Translations under genes and position numbers: made by a program
The notes under the pieces: model-generated
What the model was told of the DNA's origin: nothing
Seen by the model: the letters and a program-made list of their open reading frames with translations, nothing else
Database searches by the model: none
NCBI RefSeq assembly: GCF_001655055.1
Contig: NZ_LXEW01000009.1
Location: forward strand, 22,267 to 86,266
DNA from: Providencia heimbachae ATCC 35613
Lineage (GTDB): Bacteria > Pseudomonadota > Gammaproteobacteria > Enterobacterales > Enterobacteriaceae
Reading direction: 5' to 3'
DNA length: 64,000 nucleotides
Shown: positions 17,468 to 26,250 of the stretch, piece by piece
Layout of the letters: each line of letters begins with the position of its first letter
Numbering within the stretch: position 1 is the first letter of the stretch

Positions 17468-19205
17468 CACATTATTATCTGTAAAATCACTGAATTACGA
17501 CACATCTACTACCCTATTATTGAATGATATTACCTTTACACTGCAACAAGGTGATCGCATTGGCTTAATTGGCCATAATGGTAGCGGTAAAAGTACTTTA
17601 CTTAAGCTAATCACACATCAATTATCCCCTGCTAGTGGGAATATTACCTATGCCAACCATTGTGTGACGGCTTATATTGAACAGCACCTACCTGATGATA
17701 TTGCAGAATTAACGCTTATCGATGCCCTTGTGCAAAAAATTCCAGAGCAAGACAAAATGGCCGAACGCTGGCGGGCGGAAGTGCTGTTATCTGAACTCGG
17801 GTTTACAACTGAACAATGGACGCAAAAAGCCAATGAAATAAGTGGAGGCCAGCACACTCGACTATTACTTGGTCGTGCATTAATTTCACAACCTGACTTG
17901 CTATTACTTGATGAACCAAGCAATCATCTCGATTTGCCTACCTTGCTTTGGTTAGGTGATTTTTTACAATCATGGAAAGGTAGCTTTGTACTGGTATCCC
18001 ATGACCAAGCTTTACTCGATAAAGTCACCAACTGTACTTGGATATTGCGTGATAAATCATTGCATTTTTATCGATTACCTTGCAGCAAAGCTCGCCAAGC
18101 ATTGATAGAAAAAGATGTCACTGATGAACGTCGTCATCAAGCGGAACAAAAAGAAATAGACCGGATTGCAGCAAGTGCAAAACGCTTGGCGATCTGGGGA
18201 CATGTTTATGACAATGAAAGTCTGTCAGGTAAAGCAAAACAAATGGAAAAGCAAGTTGACCGATTGAAAGAGGTTCAAACCGAACTTTCAGATGGTTACC
18301 AATGGAAGTTAACACTTAGCGGTAAATCAATACCGGCCAATCGAGTTCTCGAACTTGATTGTGCAAATATTAATACGCCAGATGGCGCGTTATTATTTAC
18401 AACCCTTTTTCATCAAGTCAAAAGTGGCGATCATGTTGCTATCATTGGTGCCAATGGGTGTGGAAAATCAACACTTTTACGTTTGCTTTGGCAAAATTAT
18501 TTGCAAAATGAATGCAATAGCTCACAGTTAAAATTTCATCCAACAATTAACACGGGTTATTACGATCAACAATTAGCACAACTAAATGATAATGATAGTT
18601 TGCTAGAGGCATTGCGAAATTTTGCCCCTTTAAATGATGAGCAACGAAAAATGGCATTAATTGGTGCTGGTTTTGCTTATACCCGACATCAGCAAAAGGT
18701 CGCCACACTCAGCGGTGGTGAGCGAGCACGATTACTTTTTATTGGTTTAAGTCTTGCCCAATATGAGCTTATTTTATTGGATGAACCAACCAATCACCTT
18801 GATATCGAAGGCAAAGAAGCACTTAGTGAGCAAATAAAACAATTTACGGGCGCATTATTGGTTGTCAGTCATGATAAATGGTTGATAGAAAACAGTTGCC
18901 AGAGATTTTGGTATATTCACAATAATCGTTTAGAAGAATATCTTAATGTTGACGATATTTATCAGCAAATTGAGCTTCAATCGCATTTATCTAGTCAATA
19001 TAACATGAGTAGCAATTTACCAAACTTAGCATCTAAAGCTATTGTTGAAACTCTTGCTCATGAAGATAAATTGCTTGAGCAGTTATTTGAATTAGAGGAA
19101 AAATTGCAAGCAGATAGGCAGCGTAAACCTTCTCATCAAAAACCACAGTTACAACAACGATGGATTGAAGAGATACACAAGATTCAAAGCCAATTAGATT
19201 TTTAA
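17463..19205 (+). CDS. ABC-F family ATPase, possible ribosome-protection (antibiotic resistance) factor
   Basis: 580 residues with two ABC domains and no membrane segment. Walker A is GHNGSGKST (about 37-45) and GANGCGKST (about 330-338); the signatures are ISGGQHTRLLLGRAL and LSGGERARLLFIGLSL; the Walker B motifs are LLLLDEPSNHLDLP and LILLDEPTNHLDIE. The interdomain linker at about 215-285 is charged and helical, as in ABC-F proteins, which act in the ribosomal E site. The C-terminus (about 535-580) is a short coiled coil. Its length and sequence do not match EttA, Uup, YbiT or YheS as I recall them, so it looks like an extra, non-housekeeping member. The start codon lies in a predicted RNA stem behind a leader peptide, which supports drug-inducible control. 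Resistance is inferred, not shown. Confidence 0.85.
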   Translation: MSTLLSVKSLNYDTSTTLLLNDITFTLQQGDRIGLIGHNGSGKSTLLKLITHQLSPASGNITYANHCVTAYIEQHLPDDIAELTLIDALVQKIPEQDKMAERWRAEVLLSELGFTTEQWTQKANEISGGQHTRLLLGRALISQPDLLLLDEPSNHLDLPTLLWLGDFLQSWKGSFVLVSHDQALLDKVTNCTWILRDKSLHFYRLPCSKARQALIEKDVTDERRHQAEQKEIDRIAASAKRLAIWGHVYDNESLSGKAKQMEKQVDRLKEVQTELSDGYQWKLTLSGKSIPANRVLELDCANINTPDGALLFTTLFHQVKSGDHVAIIGANGCGKSTLLRLLWQNYLQNECNSSQLKFHPTINTGYYDQQLAQLNDNDSLLEALRNFAPLNDEQRKMALIGAGFAYTRHQQKVATLSGGERARLLFIGLSLAQYELILLDEPTNHLDIEGKEALSEQIKQFTGALLVVSHDKWLIENSCQRFWYIHNNRLEEYLNVDDIYQQIELQSHLSSQYNMSSNLPNLASKAIVETLAHEDKLLEQLFELEEKLQADRQRKPSHQKPQLQQRWIEEIHKIQSQLDF

Positions 19206-19210
19206 CCTAA

Positions 19211-19247
19211 ACAGCCCTTGATAATTATCGGTTATCAAGGGCTGTGA
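19211..19247 (+). terminator. Terminator hairpin after the ABC-F gene
   Basis: A perfect 14-base stem (ACAGCCCTTGATAA 19211-19224 with its complement 19232-19245) and a seven-base loop, six bases after the stop codon. The following T run is weak. Confidence 0.7.
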
Positions 19248-19409
19248 ATAACATTTTGATTGTGATGTGACTGAAAACATTTTACCAAAAGAAGATACCG
19301 AGTTTACAAAATAACTATACCTATACCCGAAATACGCATTTATCAAAAATAAATTATCCTTGATAAAAACTTATCGTTATAAGAATAAAGATTTTGTAAA
19401 CCATCAATT

Positions 19410-19616
19410 TTAATATTGATTTTTTTGCTTTTTCGCACGTTTAAAATAAGACGTCGGCACTTTAGGGCATACTGCCTCCTTAAATTTAGCATCTGTCGTA
19501 TTTTTTTTAACTGACTCAGTGTCTGTGAGGTCAGTTGAATTTTCTGGTGCTGATTTCGGGGTTTCTTTCATATATGACTGCTCTTTAGCTTGAATAATAT
19601 CATTTGTTTTGGCCAT
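19410..19616 (-). CDS. Small hydrophilic protein coupled to a PadR-type repressor (unknown function)
   Basis: 68 residues, rich in Lys, Thr and Glu, probably disordered over most of its length. It ends in a basic segment (SYFKRAKKQKNQY) preceded by AVCPKVPT, which holds the single cysteine. No membrane segment or signal peptide is present, and I recognise no family. It looks real because its GAGG ribosome site overlaps the final codons of the upstream padR-like gene, nine bases before its ATG, so the two are probably translated together. It could be a small metal- or regulator-binding partner, but nothing in the sequence proves that. Confidence 0.55.
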   Translation of the reverse strand: MAKTNDIIQAKEQSYMKETPKSAPENSTDLTDTESVKKNTTDAKFKEAVCPKVPTSYFKRAKKQKNQY

Positions 19617-19620
19617 TTTA

Positions 19621-20160
19621 TTAATCCTCTACCACTAACGCGGCATTCACTTGCTCTATCCTATCAACTGCACTATTAATAATGTTCACAACCTTTGCCG
19701 ATTCTTCGCAAGTTAATTGCTGTAAAACAATTTTGTGTCTTAGTAATGATTTAAACTTATCTACTGCACACTCAATTTCATTTGCAAACAAATTACCGGC
19801 TCTAAGCTCTTGTGCATAATCTAATTTCATCTTAACTTCAGAAAAAATATCTGCTTTTAATAACAAAAAGCATCTTCCTTCGGGGGTGATTGTATAGCAC
19901 TTACGCCCCTTTCCACTCTCTTTACCTGCCGCAATAAAACCTAATTCTTCCAGCAAAGTTAATGTAGGATAAATAACGCCGGGGCTTGGACAATAAAACC
20001 CTGCTGTTTCCTGGCCTATTTTTTTGATAAGCTCATAACCGTAATTCGCACCATCGATAAGCAGATGGAGAATATAAATCCGCAACTGCTTCGGATTAAA
20101 CATGCGCTTGACGCTTTTTCCGTTACATGCACATACATCAGGCAGTTTTTCATTACTCAT
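19621..20160 (-). CDS. PadR-family repressor, YqjI-like
   Basis: 179 residues from Met 20160. Starting at 20211 would put coding sequence into the operator repeat. The PadR winged helix covers about residues 22-95 (LRIYILHLLIDGANYGYELIKKI ... FYCPSPGVIYPTLTLLEELGFI). The C-terminal helix with DKFKSLLRHKI and IINSAVDRIEQVN resembles E. coli YqjI, the nickel-responsive repressor of the ferric reductase gene yqjH. A short N-terminal CAC takes the place of YqjI's His/Cys-rich metal-binding tail. No yqjH-like gene is next to it. Autoregulation is likely from the paired palindromes just upstream. Confidence 0.8.
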   Translation of the reverse strand: MSNEKLPDVCACNGKSVKRMFNPKQLRIYILHLLIDGANYGYELIKKIGQETAGFYCPSPGVIYPTLTLLEELGFIAAGKESGKGRKCYTITPEGRCFLLLKADIFSEVKMKLDYAQELRAGNLFANEIECAVDKFKSLLRHKIVLQQLTCEESAKVVNIINSAVDRIEQVNAALVVED

Positions 20161-20188
20161 TAAAATACTCAACGTTATTTTGACATCT

Positions 20189-20254
20189 AAAACAGATATA
20201 TCTAACATCATAGTATATTTTGCAAAAAATACCAGCTTTAGATATATCTGTTTT
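20189..20254 (-). promoter_or_regulatory. Paired operator: 17-bp inverted repeat upstream of the PadR-type gene
   Basis: AAAACAGATATATCTAA (20189-20205) and its exact complement TTAGATATATCTGTTTT (20238-20254), separated by 32 bp. Each arm is itself a near-palindrome around AGATATATCT. Two dimer-sized sites flanking the promoter region of a PadR gene are best explained as binding sites for that repressor. Confidence 0.65.
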
Positions 20255-20270
20255 TGTGCATAACGTGCTA

Positions 20271-20285
20271 ATGATAATTATTCGC
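20271..20285. promoter_or_regulatory. Weak Fur-box-like sequence
   Basis: TGATAATTATTCGCA agrees with the 7-1-7 Fur pattern TGATAAT-N-ATTATCA except in two right-arm positions. It lies upstream of the paired PadR operator. YqjI-regulated genes in E. coli are also iron-controlled, which makes a Fur input plausible. The match is partial and was judged by eye. Confidence 0.3.
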
Positions 20286-20352
20286 AGATAAGCCACTCCA
20301 AAGAAAAGTGAGTGTCGATGATAACCCTGCTGGCGACTTAAATTATTACCTA

Positions 20353-20388
20353 TAAAAAAGCCAGTAACTGTAAAAGTCACTGGCTTGA
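20353..20388 (-). terminator. Intrinsic terminator of the tyrDC-tyrP operon
   Basis: Stem AAGCCAGT 20358-20365 with ACTGGCTT 20379-20386, followed on the leftward strand by six T. It lies 27 bp after the tyrP stop. Confidence 0.75.
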
Positions 20389-20414
20389 TGACGTTTATAT
20401 TTTAACGATAATAA

Positions 20415-21623
20415 CTAACCAATATTCGGCAATATATTAAACGCAATGCCTAGCTGAACACCTATCACAATAATTCCACATAAAAAAACCACCAATAGCC
20501 CTGTTGTACCACCTAGTACCTGATACTTACGTTGATTGGTATAGCGAGATTTAAATGCCATTGCACTTGGTAATAATAAGGCGAGCACTGACAGAGCAAT
20601 AGCCGCAAAGCCTAATGCCATCACAAAGCCTTTCGGATAAAATAATGCAAATACCAGCGGGGGTAAAAATGTTAATAGCCCAGTTTGCAATCTTCCCGAG
20701 GCATTATCTTGCCTTTTAAATAAGTCAGCTAAAAAGTCAAATAAACCCAATGCTACGCCAAGGAATGATGTCGCTAAAGCTAAACTCATAAACATTTGAG
20801 CAATTAATTCAGTTCTACCCGATTGAGCAACATCCTTAATCGCATCCAGTAATCCATTTAGCCCTGCATTTTCTGCTAAAATTCCGACAAACGTTGTAGT
20901 GCCAATGCTGCCTAATGTGGCGATTTGCCATAAGATATAAGCAACCAACGGAATAGCACTACCAATAATAAATATCATCCGTAGTTTTTTTACATCACCG
21001 CCCATGTATTTCACAATGCTCGGCACGCTACCATGAAAACCAAATGAAGTGAAAAAGACAGGTATCGCCGACAGGATCAATACTTTTTGTGTTGGGGCCG
21101 ATAATAAATTTTGCTGCTCAACATGGGGTACCATTAATGCTAATATCATGACTAAAAAAACAATTTTAGCGGCAAATAGAATGCGGTTGATAAAATCAAC
21201 CGATGAGGTACCAAAGCAAACAACCCCCCCACCAATCACCGTAAAAACAACAATCCCCATCCAATCTGCCATATCAATGGCAAAACTACTTTTTAAATTT
21301 GAAGTGATGATTTCCCCTGCACCGCTCACATAAGCAGCGGTTAACGCGTACATTAGGAACATCATACTGAAGCCTGTAATAAATTTACCACCAGAACCTA
21401 AATAGCGTTCTGCAACACTGCCGATCCCCGTTTCATGAGATTCATGCTGATACACTTCCACTAATAATAAGGCTGTGTAGCACATCAGCGCCCATAAGAT
21501 CAGCAACATGGCTAAGCTAACCATAAAGCCATTACCCGCTGCGGCAATTGGCATTGCCAACATTCCCGCGCCGATCGTAGTACCTGCAACAATAAAAACA
21601 CTACCAAATGTGCGATTTTTCAT
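20415..21623 (-). CDS. tyrP: Tyrosine-specific transporter TyrP
   Basis: 402 residues (E. coli TyrP 403) with eleven hydrophobic segments of the aromatic amino acid permease family. The N-terminus [45 protein letters not shown] and [20 protein letters not shown] are nearly the same as E. coli TyrP and distinguish it from Mtr and TnaB. It lies 22 bp after the tyrosine decarboxylase gene with an AGGA ribosome site, so the two form an operon. The transporter would import tyrosine and perhaps exchange it for tyramine. Confidence 0.93.
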   Translation of the reverse strand: MKNRTFGSVFIVAGTTIGAGMLAMPIAAAGNGFMVSLAMLLILWALMCYTALLLVEVYQHESHETGIGSVAERYLGSGGKFITGFSMMFLMYALTAAYVSGAGEIITSNLKSSFAIDMADWMGIVVFTVIGGGVVCFGTSSVDFINRILFAAKIVFLVMILALMVPHVEQQNLLSAPTQKVLILSAIPVFFTSFGFHGSVPSIVKYMGGDVKKLRMIFIIGSAIPLVAYILWQIATLGSIGTTTFVGILAENAGLNGLLDAIKDVAQSGRTELIAQMFMSLALATSFLGVALGLFDFLADLFKRQDNASGRLQTGLLTFLPPLVFALFYPKGFVMALGFAAIALSVLALLLPSAMAFKSRYTNQRKYQVLGGTTGLLVVFLCGIIVIGVQLGIAFNILPNIG

Positions 21624-21645
21624 ATTGAGATCCTAACAAGTAAAA

Positions 21646-23586
21646 TTAAATACTAACCTTTTGATTGGGTTGACTATGTTTATTTTCTTCATCAATGAGC
21701 TGTTGTAATTTGTCTTCAAAGATGTTTGTTAATTCTTCCCAATAACTATCAAAATGTTGTTTATCCCGCAGGCAATGGGTCATGATTGCGGCTCTTAAAA
21801 CATAAATAGAACGCACTTTATCCCATTCACTTTCACTAAAACCAGCATCACAACATAGATTTTTAGGGTTATCCCCATATTCTTCATAGCTTAATGACGT
21901 CGATGATGTCAGGAAATCATTGGCATAAGTCCGCCCCGCAGCATATGAACACAGCTCATATATACGTTTATTAAGTTGATTTTGCTTCACGAGACAGGTG
22001 TTACTGCTCTCTTTAAACATGAAATTGACCATATGAAAATCCGGTGATGGCATCGCCATAATTTCAAATTCACGGTTATCGATAACAAATGGTTGGCTTA
22101 AATTAATTTTTTCTATCAACCAATTTGCGGTTGTCACTCCCGCAGCAATCACTTTCCCATATCCCCACAGATTTAACGGCACTAAACGATGAGCAGCCCA
22201 AACAGCGGCTGCGGTAGCGCCTGCCTTAGAGCCTTCCATAATTGAGGATCCAAGTAATACATTTTGCTGTTTATCTGATTTGCGGCTTTTTTCTTGAACT
22301 TCTTCAAAAACGTAGGCGGCATGATAGGAAATAAGATCCACAATTCGCTTATCTTTCATACAAATTGCGCCCGCGGCATAAGGTATAAAGCCAACTTTAT
22401 GCGGGTCAACGGTAATTGAATCAGCTTGATTAAGTGCCTTAAAACTTTCATAAACATCCGGTTTTGGCCAGACAACATCAGGAGGGAAAACACCTTCATT
22501 GTGATAACGCTGTATTAATGCTTCATAGTCGATAAATTGATTGTTTTCATCGCGAAACATTGCACAAGCATATCCCGCATATGCTGCATCAATATGCACA
22601 TAAAAAGAAACGCCAAAGCGTGTTTCACATTCACTGCGTAATTTGATCACTTCAGCGACATTATCAATTGCCCCTGTTTCGGTTGTTCCCACAACCGCAA
22701 CAACCGCCAAAATAGGTTCACCCTGTTCAATCAATGAAAAAATGATTTGTCTCATTTGATTGACATCTGTACGGTAATTTTCATCAACAGGTAATTGTAC
22801 GATATTTTGTTGACCTAACCCCAAAATGTCCATTGCCTTTAACCACGAATAGTGTTTGGATTGTGGCACTAATAGCTTGCCAAGCTTTCCTTGCTCAATT
22901 CCTTCACCACGGCAAGTCATCTCTCTAACTGCTTCAAATAATCCTTGTTTTTTAAGTACATCTATTAAATCCAATATAGATACCGTAGACATATTTAATA
23001 ATGCATGGTCAGACTTATCACTCAATAGCGCTTGAGCTTGTGGATGCTTAGCCATCGCCAAAGGAAGCGTCTTCAAGTTACGGGCAACCCATAACCCTTC
23101 ATAGTTAGCAACCGTTCCTCCTGATGTTATATGACCCCAAGAATTTTGTACGTCATAACCGAACATTCCACAAAGATCCAGCCCAGCTTCTATTTCCAAC
23201 ACAGTCGTGGTTGGTGAAGATTCTTGAGCACAATTATTGGGGTTGTACATCATGGCCATTACATAAGCGAGGTTGGATATCATAAAGGTATCCGCATTCA
23301 TATGACCCATATAACGAGGTGAAAACCAAGGTACTGAGGTTGTTTTAAGTTTAGATGAAAGCTGATTCAAAATACCTTCTGTACGATATAAAGTATCTCG
23401 ATATTCCGGAGCATACCTGTCTACCGTAGAGATAAGGTCGGGGTCTTCAGGGTGATAACCTGAACGCCAATGCATATGCTCAGAAACAGCATACTCCATC
23501 ATTTCTTTGAAAAAGACGGCATTTTCAGATTTTGGCCCAAGAAATAAGGCGTCTACATTCATTTTTGAGTTTTTAAAATTATTCAT
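21646..23586 (-). CDS. tyrDC: Tyrosine decarboxylase, PLP-dependent
   Basis: 646 residues, the size of the large group II tyrosine decarboxylases of Enterococcus and Lactobacillus (about 610-625). The PLP lysine is K397 in SITVDPHKVGFIPYAAGA, and the cofactor aspartate is D333 in HIDAAYAGYA. HMNADTFMISNLAYVMAMMYNPNNCAQES and ITSGGTVANYEGLWVARN are typical of the family. It converts tyrosine to tyramine and CO2, often phenylalanine to phenethylamine as well, and consumes a proton. Adjacency to tyrP confirms the substrate class. Tyramine made by such an enzyme in a Providencia gut isolate is known to alter Caenorhabditis elegans behaviour. The type is uncommon in enterobacteria, suggesting acquisition by transfer. 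Confidence 0.92.
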   Translation of the reverse strand: MNNFKNSKMNVDALFLGPKSENAVFFKEMMEYAVSEHMHWRSGYHPEDPDLISTVDRYAPEYRDTLYRTEGILNQLSSKLKTTSVPWFSPRYMGHMNADTFMISNLAYVMAMMYNPNNCAQESSPTTTVLEIEAGLDLCGMFGYDVQNSWGHITSGGTVANYEGLWVARNLKTLPLAMAKHPQAQALLSDKSDHALLNMSTVSILDLIDVLKKQGLFEAVREMTCRGEGIEQGKLGKLLVPQSKHYSWLKAMDILGLGQQNIVQLPVDENYRTDVNQMRQIIFSLIEQGEPILAVVAVVGTTETGAIDNVAEVIKLRSECETRFGVSFYVHIDAAYAGYACAMFRDENNQFIDYEALIQRYHNEGVFPPDVVWPKPDVYESFKALNQADSITVDPHKVGFIPYAAGAICMKDKRIVDLISYHAAYVFEEVQEKSRKSDKQQNVLLGSSIMEGSKAGATAAAVWAAHRLVPLNLWGYGKVIAAGVTTANWLIEKINLSQPFVIDNREFEIMAMPSPDFHMVNFMFKESSNTCLVKQNQLNKRIYELCSYAAGRTYANDFLTSSTSLSYEEYGDNPKNLCCDAGFSESEWDKVRSIYVLRAAIMTHCLRDKQHFDSYWEELTNIFEDKLQQLIDEENKHSQPNQKVSI

Positions 23587-23996
23587 TTATCACTACACCT
23601 TCGACTCACAGTGTCAAAAAAACACCCACTGCTTTTAAGTTATTTAACTTATTATCATTGGAAAGTGCAATAACGGGTCTATGTCCTTATAAGACAACAA
23701 TGTATTAATGACATTGTCATATTCTCTATCATTTCATTATTAAATATTGATAGGCAAACCGTTAATGAGCCAACTTATCTATAGATATAATCTATCTTCA
23801 TTAAAATATTAATAAACTCATATTTATTTCGTTCGGATTTGTGGGCGGGGACAAAAATTCAAAATTTAGTCAGCTGTAAAGAGATATTTACGCCAAAAAG
23901 ACTTGATAATGTAAATTATTTGTTATAAACAAAAGTTAAATGTAATTATTGGCAATATCCTCACCCTAATAGAAACCAGGATGAGGATTTCTTTAT
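23587..23996. other. Gap upstream of tyrDC
   Basis: 410 bp, AT-rich. It holds the leftward tyrDC promoter, which I could not place securely. Near 23958-23988 is an imperfect hairpin (ATCCTCACCCT with AGGATGAGGAT) that may end the quinone reductase transcript. No short gene is evident. Confidence 0.5.
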
Positions 23997-25007
23997 TTAA
24001 TTATTTAATAAAACAATTTTCCCAAAAAGATCGCCAGATTCCATATAGCGGTGCGCATCAGAAACTTGAGCCAAACTGTAAGTTTTGTTAATAATGGGTT
24101 TTATTTTACCTATTTGCAACATGTCCCAGACCTGTTCTTTTAACTCAAGTGAAATTTGACATTTTTCTTCAATAGTTCGTGAGCGCATTGTGGAGCCCGT
24201 ATGTTGTAATCGCTTCACCATCAGTGGCATCATATTCAAATGTGTCGGATTTCCTTTCATCATACCAATTTGAATAATACGCCCACACTTAGCCGCAACC
24301 ACATAATTTTTAGCAACATAATCACCGCCAATAATATCGACAACCATATCAACCCCACGTGATAACGTATAATTTAGCGAGGCTTGGACAAAATCATCTG
24401 TCTTATAGTTAATCACACAATCAGCACCTAACGATTTCGCAATATTGACTTTTTCTTCCGAGCCCACCGTTGTGATCACCGTTGCGCCAAATGCTTTGGC
24501 TAACATGACAGCAATACTACCAATTCCTGATGTTCCACCATGAATAAGCACGGTTTCATCTTTTTTAAGTTTGCCTATTTGGAATACGTTCGCCCAGACT
24601 GTGAAAAAATTTTCAGGAACGGCTGCTCCCTCTGCAAATGATAAATTGCCTAATGGCAAAGCAATATCTTTGTGAACTAAACAATATTCTGCATACCCCC
24701 CACCAGCAACTAAACCACAAATTTTATCGCCGAGCTGCCATTGAGTAACATCATCCGCTTTCGCAACTATTGTGCCTGAGACTTCTAATCCCATAATAGG
24801 CGAAGCATCTGGTGGTGGTGGATATGACCCCATTCGCTGAAATATATCAGGTCGATTAACGCCTGCGGCTTCAACCTTCACTAATAAGTATCCAGCTGAT
24901 AAACTAGGTAGTGGTTTATCTATTAATTGCAATTTTTCTGGTCCGCCGGGTTCTATAATGTCGACAACTTTCATTGTTGTTGGTAATGTTAATTGGTTGT
25001 TTATCAC
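23997..25007 (-). CDS. NAD(P)H:quinone oxidoreductase, zinc-type MDR family (PIG3-like)
   Basis: 336 residues with the medium-chain dehydrogenase plan: a GroES-like N-terminal domain (KVEAAGVNRPDIFQRMGSYPPPPDASPIMGLEVSG) and a Rossmann domain with VLIHGGTSGIGSIAVMLAKAFGA. The residues that bind catalytic zinc in alcohol dehydrogenases are absent, as in quinone reductases of the PIG3/QorA type. It should reduce quinones or reactive carbonyls using NADPH. Translation appears to start at GTG 25007, which has an AGGA ribosome site; the alternative Met 12 has none. Confidence 0.88.
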   Translation of the reverse strand: MINNQLTLPTTMKVVDIIEPGGPEKLQLIDKPLPSLSAGYLLVKVEAAGVNRPDIFQRMGSYPPPPDASPIMGLEVSGTIVAKADDVTQWQLGDKICGLVAGGGYAEYCLVHKDIALPLGNLSFAEGAAVPENFFTVWANVFQIGKLKKDETVLIHGGTSGIGSIAVMLAKAFGATVITTVGSEEKVNIAKSLGADCVINYKTDDFVQASLNYTLSRGVDMVVDIIGGDYVAKNYVVAAKCGRIIQIGMMKGNPTHLNMMPLMVKRLQHTGSTMRSRTIEEKCQISLELKEQVWDMLQIGKIKPIINKTYSLAQVSDAHRYMESGDLFGKIVLLNN

Positions 25008-25370
25008 TATGATTTCCTTTTACAGGTTCATTTGAAAAATTGATATTTTTATGTTTACTTTTCTGTTAAATTAATGCTAATTAGTTTAATGAAAATACAG
25101 ATAACTCATTAATTTATTTAGCTAAAGAAATATCTACTTAACACCTTTTATTATATTTAAAATACAATTATTTAATTTATATCCGGCTTATCATTTAGTA
25201 ATCGTACTTAATTTAGCATTTCCATCTAAAATCATTAATTTGATATTTTTAGCTTCTTTTGCTTTTTTATTTGATAACTTTGTTCTGTTCTATATTACTA
25301 CTTACCAGCCGCATTATCTTATGCTAAAATTGACTCATATCAATAATTTTAACTTGATTGAGCATTTAAT
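25008..25370. other. Divergent promoter region of the quinone reductase gene and fnr
   Basis: 363 bp, very AT-rich. Apart from the FNR box near 25330 I see no other clear site or short gene. Confidence 0.5.
25330..25343 (+). promoter_or_regulatory. FNR box in the fnr promoter
   Basis: TTGAC-TCAT-ATCAA differs from the consensus TTGAT-N4-ATCAA at one position and lies 27 bp before the fnr start codon. E. coli fnr is repressed by its own product through a very similar site (TTGAC...ATCAA), so autoregulation is likely conserved. Confidence 0.75.
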
Positions 25371-26126
25371 ATGATCCCAGAAAAAAGAGTTGTTCGTCGC
25401 ATCCAGTCTGGTGGTTGTGCTATTCACTGTCAGGACTGCAGCATTAGTCAACTTTGCATTCCTTTTACACTGAATGAACATGAACTGGATCAACTTGATA
25501 ATATCATTGAACGCAAAAAACCAATTCAAAAAGGTCAAGCCTTGTTTAAAGCAGGTGATGAGCTACGTTCGTTATATGCCATCCGTTCAGGCACAATAAA
25601 AAGTTACACAATCACCGAAGAAGGTGATGAGCAAATTACAGGTTTCCACTTAGCGGGCGACTTGGTTGGTTTTGACGCTATTATACATACACAGCACCCA
25701 AGTTTTGCTCAAGCGCTTGAAACTTCAATGGTTTGTGAAATTCCATTTGAAACACTCGATGACTTGTCAGGCAAAATGCCTAACTTACGTCAACAAATTA
25801 TGCGTCTGATGAGTGGTGAAATTAAGGGAGATCAAGAAATGATCCTCCTGTTATCCAAGAAAAATGCAGAAGAACGTCTAGCCGCATTTATTCTTAACCT
25901 TTCTCATCGATTTGCAGAACGTGGTTTTTCACCGCGTGAGTTTAGATTAACAATGACACGTGGTGATATCGGTAATTATCTTGGTTTAACCGTTGAAACC
26001 ATAAGCCGCCTTTTAGGTCGTTTCCAAAAAAGTGGCATGTTAAGTGTTAAAGGTAAATACATCACAATTGAAGATATGACGAAACTTACTGATATAGCGG
26101 GTAAAGTTTCAGCTATTACCTGCTAA
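25371..26126 (+). CDS. fnr: FNR, oxygen-sensing global regulator
   Basis: 251 residues, almost the same as E. coli FNR (250). The iron-sulfur ligands C20, C23, C29 and C122 are all present. A cyclic-nucleotide-like sensory fold (about 30-140), a dimer helix (about 140-165) and a Crp-type helix-turn-helix with recognition helix [13 protein letters not shown] follow. Without oxygen it holds a [4Fe-4S] cluster, dimerizes and switches genes to anaerobic respiration and fermentation. Likely targets in this window include its own promoter. uspE follows on the same strand, as in E. coli. Confidence 0.98.
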   Translation: MIPEKRVVRRIQSGGCAIHCQDCSISQLCIPFTLNEHELDQLDNIIERKKPIQKGQALFKAGDELRSLYAIRSGTIKSYTITEEGDEQITGFHLAGDLVGFDAIIHTQHPSFAQALETSMVCEIPFETLDDLSGKMPNLRQQIMRLMSGEIKGDQEMILLLSKKNAEERLAAFILNLSHRFAERGFSPREFRLTMTRGDIGNYLGLTVETISRLLGRFQKSGMLSVKGKYITIEDMTKLTDIAGKVSAITC

Positions 26127-26133
26127 TCCCCCC

Positions 26134-26170
26134 AAACGGATCACATTCCCAGTGATCCGTTTTCGTTTTT
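26134..26170 (+). terminator. Intrinsic terminator of fnr
   Basis: Stem AAACGGATCAC 26134-26144 with GTGATCCGTTT 26152-26162, then CG and an eight-T run. Confidence 0.9.
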
Positions 26171-26250
26171 TTTCCCTGAAATCTTGCCTATTTAACGCTG
26201 ATATCATAGTTTATCTATATGGACCTATCCGTTGTTGAGAGGATTTCAAA

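Noticed and set aside
23958..23988. Hairpin before the quinone reductase stop as a strong terminator
   Set aside because: The stem is interrupted and, in the leftward direction needed, is not followed by a T run; it is mentioned only within the gap entry.
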